From contig NZ_JAVRBG010000004.1 of assembly GCF_031845265.1 (NCBI RefSeq), positions 62,001-126,000 on the forward strand: 64,000 bases of DNA, read 5' to 3'. This DNA comes from Mesonia ostreae (lineage in GTDB: Bacteria > Bacteroidota > Bacteroidia > Flavobacteriales > Flavobacteriaceae). Made by a program: the position numbers and the translations under genes. The stretch's first letter is position 1. The number at the start of each line of letters is the position of its first letter. The notes beneath the pieces were generated by a model that did no database searches, was not told the DNA's origin, and was given only the letters and a program-made list of their open reading frames with translations. This document shows positions 60,691-64,000 of the stretch, in pieces.

Positions 60691-62667
60691 ATGACAGTTG
60701 AAAACTCCCTAAAATTACAGTTTTTAAATATTGCTAAACCCTTAGTAAAAAACTATGTTCCAAGAAGGTACATTTTTTTTATTGATGTTTGCATCGCATT
60801 TATTGCAGCTCAAAGTGCTTTTTTTCTCATCAACTCTGCTACGGGAGGACAAACTCCAATCCTTACTTTTACATGGCCGCTTTTTGCTATTGTGGGAATA
60901 CAAGCGCTATATTTTATTATTCTAAAGTCGTATTTTGGCGTAGTCCGTTATTCTAGTTTTAAGGACGTAATAACGCAATTAAAGGTAACGGCTCTTAGTG
61001 TAGTCACAATTCTTGTCATTAATCGCATCTATTATCTAACACTTAATGAAAAATTAATTTTAGATTCTGGGGTAATTATCTTTGGCTTTATAACATTTTC
61101 TTTACTCTTCTTTTTTAGACTACTAGTCAAAAGAACTTACCAAAGTCTTAATGCTCGTAAAAATTCTTCCAACGCATATATTTTGGGAACAGATAGAGCA
61201 GACATAGCGATAGGGGAAGGAATTATCTCAGAACATTCTGGGCCTTTTAATATTCTTGGTTTTATCAACCTGAATGATAAAAAAATGCTTAATCGCATTC
61301 ACAACCTACCCATTTACAGTATTTCACAACTTAAAGACGCAAATGATATCGCTGCTAAATCTATTATTGTTAGCGACGAAACACTTCAACAAATTAAAAG
61401 CAGAAACAATTCTATTTTAGCCGAATTGCTAGATCTAAAATTAAAAATATATAAGTTTCCAAAAATTGAGAATTATGATAGTAAAACTTCTTTTAATTCT
61501 TTAAAGGAAATTAAAATTGAAGATCTTTTACAACGTTCTCCTATTAAATTGAATAATTTAAAGTTATCAGCTTTATATAAAGATAAAATTATTTTAGTCA
61601 CGGGTGCTGCAGGTTCTATTGGGAGTGAAATTGTAAAACAACTAGCGCCATTCGCCCCTAAAAAAATTATTCTATTGGATCAAGCTGAAACTCCACTGCA
61701 CAGCATCGCTTTGTATTTGGATAAAAATTGCCCACAATTAAATTATGAAAAAGTAATCGCTAACGTAAGAAGTAAGAAGAGACTTAGAGATGTCTATGCT
61801 ACCCATCATCCCCAGATTGTTTTTCATGGAGCTGCGTATAAGCACGTACCTATGATGGAAGCAAATCCTATAGAATCTTTGAGTGTTAATTTTCATGGAA
61901 CTCGCAACTTAGCTGAACTTTCTACCGAATTCCAAATTGAACGTTTTGTTTTTGTAAGTACAGATAAAGCCGTTAACCCAACCAATATTATGGGAGCCTC
62001 CAAGAGAGCTGCCGAAATTTTTATACAGTCTTTAGCGAAACTGAACCCCGAAACCACTTTTATTACGACCCGATTCGGAAATGTTTTGGGATCTAATGGA
62101 TCGGTAATTCCTCACTTTAAGAAACAAATTCAAGAAGGCGGACCAGTAACGGTAACTCATCCCGACATCACTCGTTACTTTATGACTATAGATGAAGCTT
62201 GCCAATTGGTTTTAGAGGCAGGAGGAATGGGAAATGGAGGAGAAATTTATGTGTTTGATATGGGATCTCCTATTAAAATCATCAATTTAGCTCATCATAT
62301 GATAAGGCTTACTGGCCTTATTCCTAATAAGGATATCGCCATCCAATTTACCGGCCTAAGACCTGGAGAGAAATTGTTTGAAGAGCTTTTAGCCGATAAA
62401 GAAACGACACTGCCTACGCACCATGAAAAGATTATGATTGCTCAAGCAACACATATGTATGATATTTCTCAGGATTCTCAGTTATCCGAACTTTTAAAAT
62501 ATGTAAAACAAAATAACATTTCTGACGCGCTAAAACTGTTAAAACGATTAGTTCCAGAATATCAACCTATCGATTTGGTAGATTTTAAGTTTTCTAGAAG
62601 CAATCCTAGTAGTCAAAAAAGAACACCCTATACGGAAGCATACCAAAAAATTTCCGAGAAGTCATAA
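60691..62667 (+). CDS. Membrane-bound UDP-sugar 4,6-dehydratase (FlaA1/CapD/WbpM type)
   Basis: This protein of 658 residues is the only clear plus-strand gene. It has four N-terminal transmembrane segments (FFIDVCIAFIAAQSAFFLI, TWPLFAIVGIQALYFIIL, VTALSVVTILVINRIYYL and IIFGFITFSLLFFFRLL), a CoA-binding-like middle domain, and a C-terminal SDR with VTGAAGSIGSEIVKQL at about 304, STDKAVNPTNIMGASKRAAE at about 422 (Met variant of Tyr) and TTRFGNVLGSNGSVIPHFKKQI. It dehydrates a UDP-HexNAc, usually UDP-GlcNAc, at the inner membrane. It is divergent from wza and may serve the FucNAc, QuiNAc or bacillosamine supply. Confidence 0.9.
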   Translation: MTVENSLKLQFLNIAKPLVKNYVPRRYIFFIDVCIAFIAAQSAFFLINSATGGQTPILTFTWPLFAIVGIQALYFIILKSYFGVVRYSSFKDVITQLKVTALSVVTILVINRIYYLTLNEKLILDSGVIIFGFITFSLLFFFRLLVKRTYQSLNARKNSSNAYILGTDRADIAIGEGIISEHSGPFNILGFINLNDKKMLNRIHNLPIYSISQLKDANDIAAKSIIVSDETLQQIKSRNNSILAELLDLKLKIYKFPKIENYDSKTSFNSLKEIKIEDLLQRSPIKLNNLKLSALYKDKIILVTGAAGSIGSEIVKQLAPFAPKKIILLDQAETPLHSIALYLDKNCPQLNYEKVIANVRSKKRLRDVYATHHPQIVFHGAAYKHVPMMEANPIESLSVNFHGTRNLAELSTEFQIERFVFVSTDKAVNPTNIMGASKRAAEIFIQSLAKLNPETTFITTRFGNVLGSNGSVIPHFKKQIQEGGPVTVTHPDITRYFMTIDEACQLVLEAGGMGNGGEIYVFDMGSPIKIINLAHHMIRLTGLIPNKDIAIQFTGLRPGEKLFEELLADKETTLPTHHEKIMIAQATHMYDISQDSQLSELLKYVKQNNISDALKLLKRLVPEYQPIDLVDFKFSRSNPSSQKRTPYTEAYQKISEKS

Positions 62668-63049
62668 CCGTTTTATTCCTAAGTGGTATTCTAATATTAA
62701 CGGAATTATACCATTGTCCCAAAAAATAGTAAACAAAACTTCAAACGAAAAAGGCTGTCCTCTGCTAATTTGAATAAAAATACTTCAAATAAAAGCTTTT
62801 AGAGCGCAGTTTAGAGGAGTCAAAAATGTAGAATTCTTCCTCTATTGATTAACTATAATTTTTGCATAAAACTAAAATCCCACAACTTTCTGACTTGATC
62901 CGGTATACCTAAAAGCATACTTTAAAAAAGCAAAACCTCCCCCAAACAAAAAAAGCCTCTCCCTATAACAGGAAAAGCTCTTCATTGGTTTAACACTACT
63001 TAAACCTAGATGCCAAGTCTTCACTTGACATACACAACACAACTTCGTA

Positions 63050-63082
63050 AAAAAAGCCTCAATAAAATATTGAAGCTTTTTA
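63050..63082 (-). terminator. Rho-independent terminator after the tRNA-like remnant
   Basis: On the minus strand aaaagcttcaat / attgaggctttttt forms a stem with one mismatch and ends in a T run. It directly follows the tRNA 3'-end-like remnant, as a terminator follows a real tRNA gene. It could also end transcription of the plus-strand gene at 62667. Confidence 0.55.
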
Positions 63083-63101
63083 CTCCCAATGATTTGGGAT
63101 T

Positions 63102-63125
63102 GCGGTCTGGACGAGACTCGAACTT
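63102..63125 (-). other. tRNA 3'-end-like fragment, possible att site
   Basis: On the minus strand this reads gttcgagtctcgtccagacc, a T-loop with 3' stem and acceptor-strand text, followed by the terminator. The upstream half does not pair with it: the 5' T-stem should be acgag but reads ttaag. So this is a 3' fragment and not a complete tRNA. Such fragments are left at one end of elements that integrate into tRNA genes. Confidence 0.45.
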
Positions 63126-63339
63126 AACCTCTCTTATCACTAATCTAAAGTAAGTTACAATTTAATAAAATTGTTTCTACCTTTTTGCATACCTTTTAGT
63201 ACCTCAACTAATTCTATAAATCTTTAGTTAAACATTATTAATAACTAGCTCAAGAAAATCTTCTTAGAACTAATACATTAAAATTAAATAATTTAGTTTT
63301 TTCATTTTTCTCTTTTTAGTGATCAATTTATAATAACTC

Positions 63340-64000
63340 TTATTCTATAGTATAAGTATCTTGATGAATACTGTACATAAATACTTGATTATTAGAAATT
63401 TCTAATTCAGTTGAAAGTACCTGTAAATCTAAAGCCACATCTTTAATACGAACACCACCAATATGGGTTTCTCCATTGTCTATTACCTCATACTTAAAAC
63501 CTATCTTATCATAGCACTCTAATACCTGTACTTGAACAACATCTGTATTAGTTTGTGTATTAACAACTGTTGTAGAAATATCACCATTAACATCACTTGA
63601 ATAATAAGTGATTTTCAAAGGAAATGCTTCCGCGGGCGTACTATACCCACCAATGGAAATTTCAAATTCTCTAGCCTCCTGCATATCATCATAACAATTC
63701 TCTTCATTGTGTTTATAATGTCTTATTACATTGTTGTTTGAATTATTGGAATAAAATCTTGTTAATTCAAGAGTACAATCATTAAGTAGTTTAAAATAAT
63801 GCTTTAAAGTTGGATTATTCTCCCAATTATTATCCCACTCTTCATCTGAATCAGGGTAATATTCAATTAGAACATTATCATCTATTACTTTCCAAGCTCC
63901 TTCATAAGTCCAAGTCTGACTTCCATTTTCATCATCTCTAGTATTTACATATATAGCAGTGCCATCAGATTTATAAGTATATGTATTGCCATCTAAGTTT
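63340..64000 (-). CDS. Hypothetical protein, 5' end beyond the window
   Basis: The frame is open from the right edge of the window to the TAA at 63340, about 220 codons, so the N terminus is outside. It is rich in Asp, Asn, Tyr and Trp, with EGAWKVIDDNVLIEYYPDSD, KHYFKLLNDCTLELTRFYSN and, in the second half, EFEISIGGYSTPAEAFPLKI. The pattern suggests a lipocalin-like or beta-rich secreted protein. I do not recognise the family. It lies inside the segment that may be an integrated element. Confidence 0.6.
   Translation of the reverse strand, partial: NLDGNTYTYKSDGTAIYVNTRDDENGSQTWTYEGAWKVIDDNVLIEYYPDSDEEWDNNWENNPTLKHYFKLLNDCTLELTRFYSNNSNNNVIRHYKHNEENCYDDMQEAREFEISIGGYSTPAEAFPLKITYYSSDVNGDISTTVVNTQTNTDVVQVQVLECYDKIGFKYEVIDNGETHIGGVRIKDVALDLQVLSTELEISNNQVFMYSIHQDTYTIE

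Larger units (their letters stand above)
62668..63339. other. Intergenic region with terminator and tRNA-like remnant
   Basis: I see no gene in these 672 bases. Two A-rich segments with aagcctc-like words near 62950 and 63055 surround short hairpins. The tRNA 3'-end-like remnant at 63102-63125 and the terminator at 63050-63082 are listed separately. Confidence 0.5.

Noticed and set aside
63102..63180. Complete tRNA gene
   Set aside because: Only the T-loop and 3' strand are present; no anticodon arm, D-arm or matching 5' acceptor strand can be found.
1..64000. CRISPR arrays and cas genes
   Set aside because: No regular direct repeats with unique spacers and no Cas-like proteins were seen; the repeats found are palindromic or irregular.

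Overview
The window looks like a chromosomal stretch from a member of the Bacteroidota, most likely the family Flavobacteriaceae. It is AT-rich, Shine-Dalgarno signals are weak, and several starts are preceded by TTG-N18-TAnnTTTG type promoters. It also carries an UpxY/NusG-like antiterminator at the head of a capsule operon, a TonB-dependent receptor, SCSSD-type lipoproteins, and a Wza/Wzc pair with a Tyr-rich tail. The species cannot be fixed from the sequence alone.

Layout, left to right (almost everything is on the minus strand, so transcription runs right to left). 485-1268: glucosamine-6-phosphate deaminase split by a one-base frameshift in a six-G run. 1750-2877: a WecA/MraY-type initiating phosphoglycosyltransferase. 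2925-4115: an IS3-family element. 4669-23957: polysaccharide cluster A. In transcription order it holds an UpxY-type antiterminator, a stray GIY-YIG gene, a UDP-GlcNAc C4-epimerase, rmlB-A-C-D (dTDP-L-rhamnose), a glycosyltransferase-like protein, Wzx, Wzy, a glycosyltransferase, a CapA-like protein, a CapK/PaaK-like adenylate-forming enzyme, a further glycosyltransferase, an fnlA-fnlB-fnlC type set for UDP-L-FucNAc (order A, C, B), a glycosyltransferase and a cupin epimerase. 24843-49498: polysaccharide cluster B. It starts with a UDP-ManNAc dehydrogenase-like gene, followed by a nonulosonic (legionaminic-like) acid set: 4,6-dehydratase, LegC-type aminotransferase, NeuD, NeuB, NeuC, formyltransferase, PIG-L deacetylase, CBS-nucleotidyltransferase and NeuA. 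Then come a second Wzx, a sialyltransferase-like enzyme, a second Wzy, two tandem deacetylase-like proteins, a GT-D enzyme, GT4 and GT2 enzymes, an MBOAT/SGNH O-acylation pair, a GT4, an ATP-grasp protein, a PglC-type initiating transferase and a PglD-type acetyltransferase. 50202-52367: a secreted prolyl oligopeptidase. 52973-57015: a lipoprotein, a ZnuD-like TonB receptor and a small Cys/His protein, possibly a metal-uptake group. 57336-62667: Wzc and Wza, with a divergent membrane FlaA1/CapD-type dehydratase. 63102-64000: a tRNA 3'-end-like remnant and the 3' part of a secreted-type hypothetical gene, which may be the edge of an integrated element.

How the parts fit: two Wzx/Wzy assembly lines lie head to tail, each with its own initiating transferase, and one Wza/Wzc export pair lies nearby. 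Cluster A should build a rhamnose- and FucNAc-containing glycan. Cluster B should build a nonulosonate-containing glycan with O-acyl and possibly N-formyl decorations. The same UDP-4-amino-sugar intermediate may feed both the PglC-type initiating enzyme and the NeuC-NeuB route. Intergenic regions carry several families of dispersed palindromic and low-complexity repeats. They have been read into the 5' ends of some open frames, so several starts were moved downstream. I saw no CRISPR array, rRNA or complete tRNA. The best candidates for under-described biology are the tandem SDDWG deacetylase-like pair, the PIG-L plus Asn-less formyltransferase pair in the nonulosonate operon, and the CapK/CapA pair inside a Wzx/Wzy cluster.
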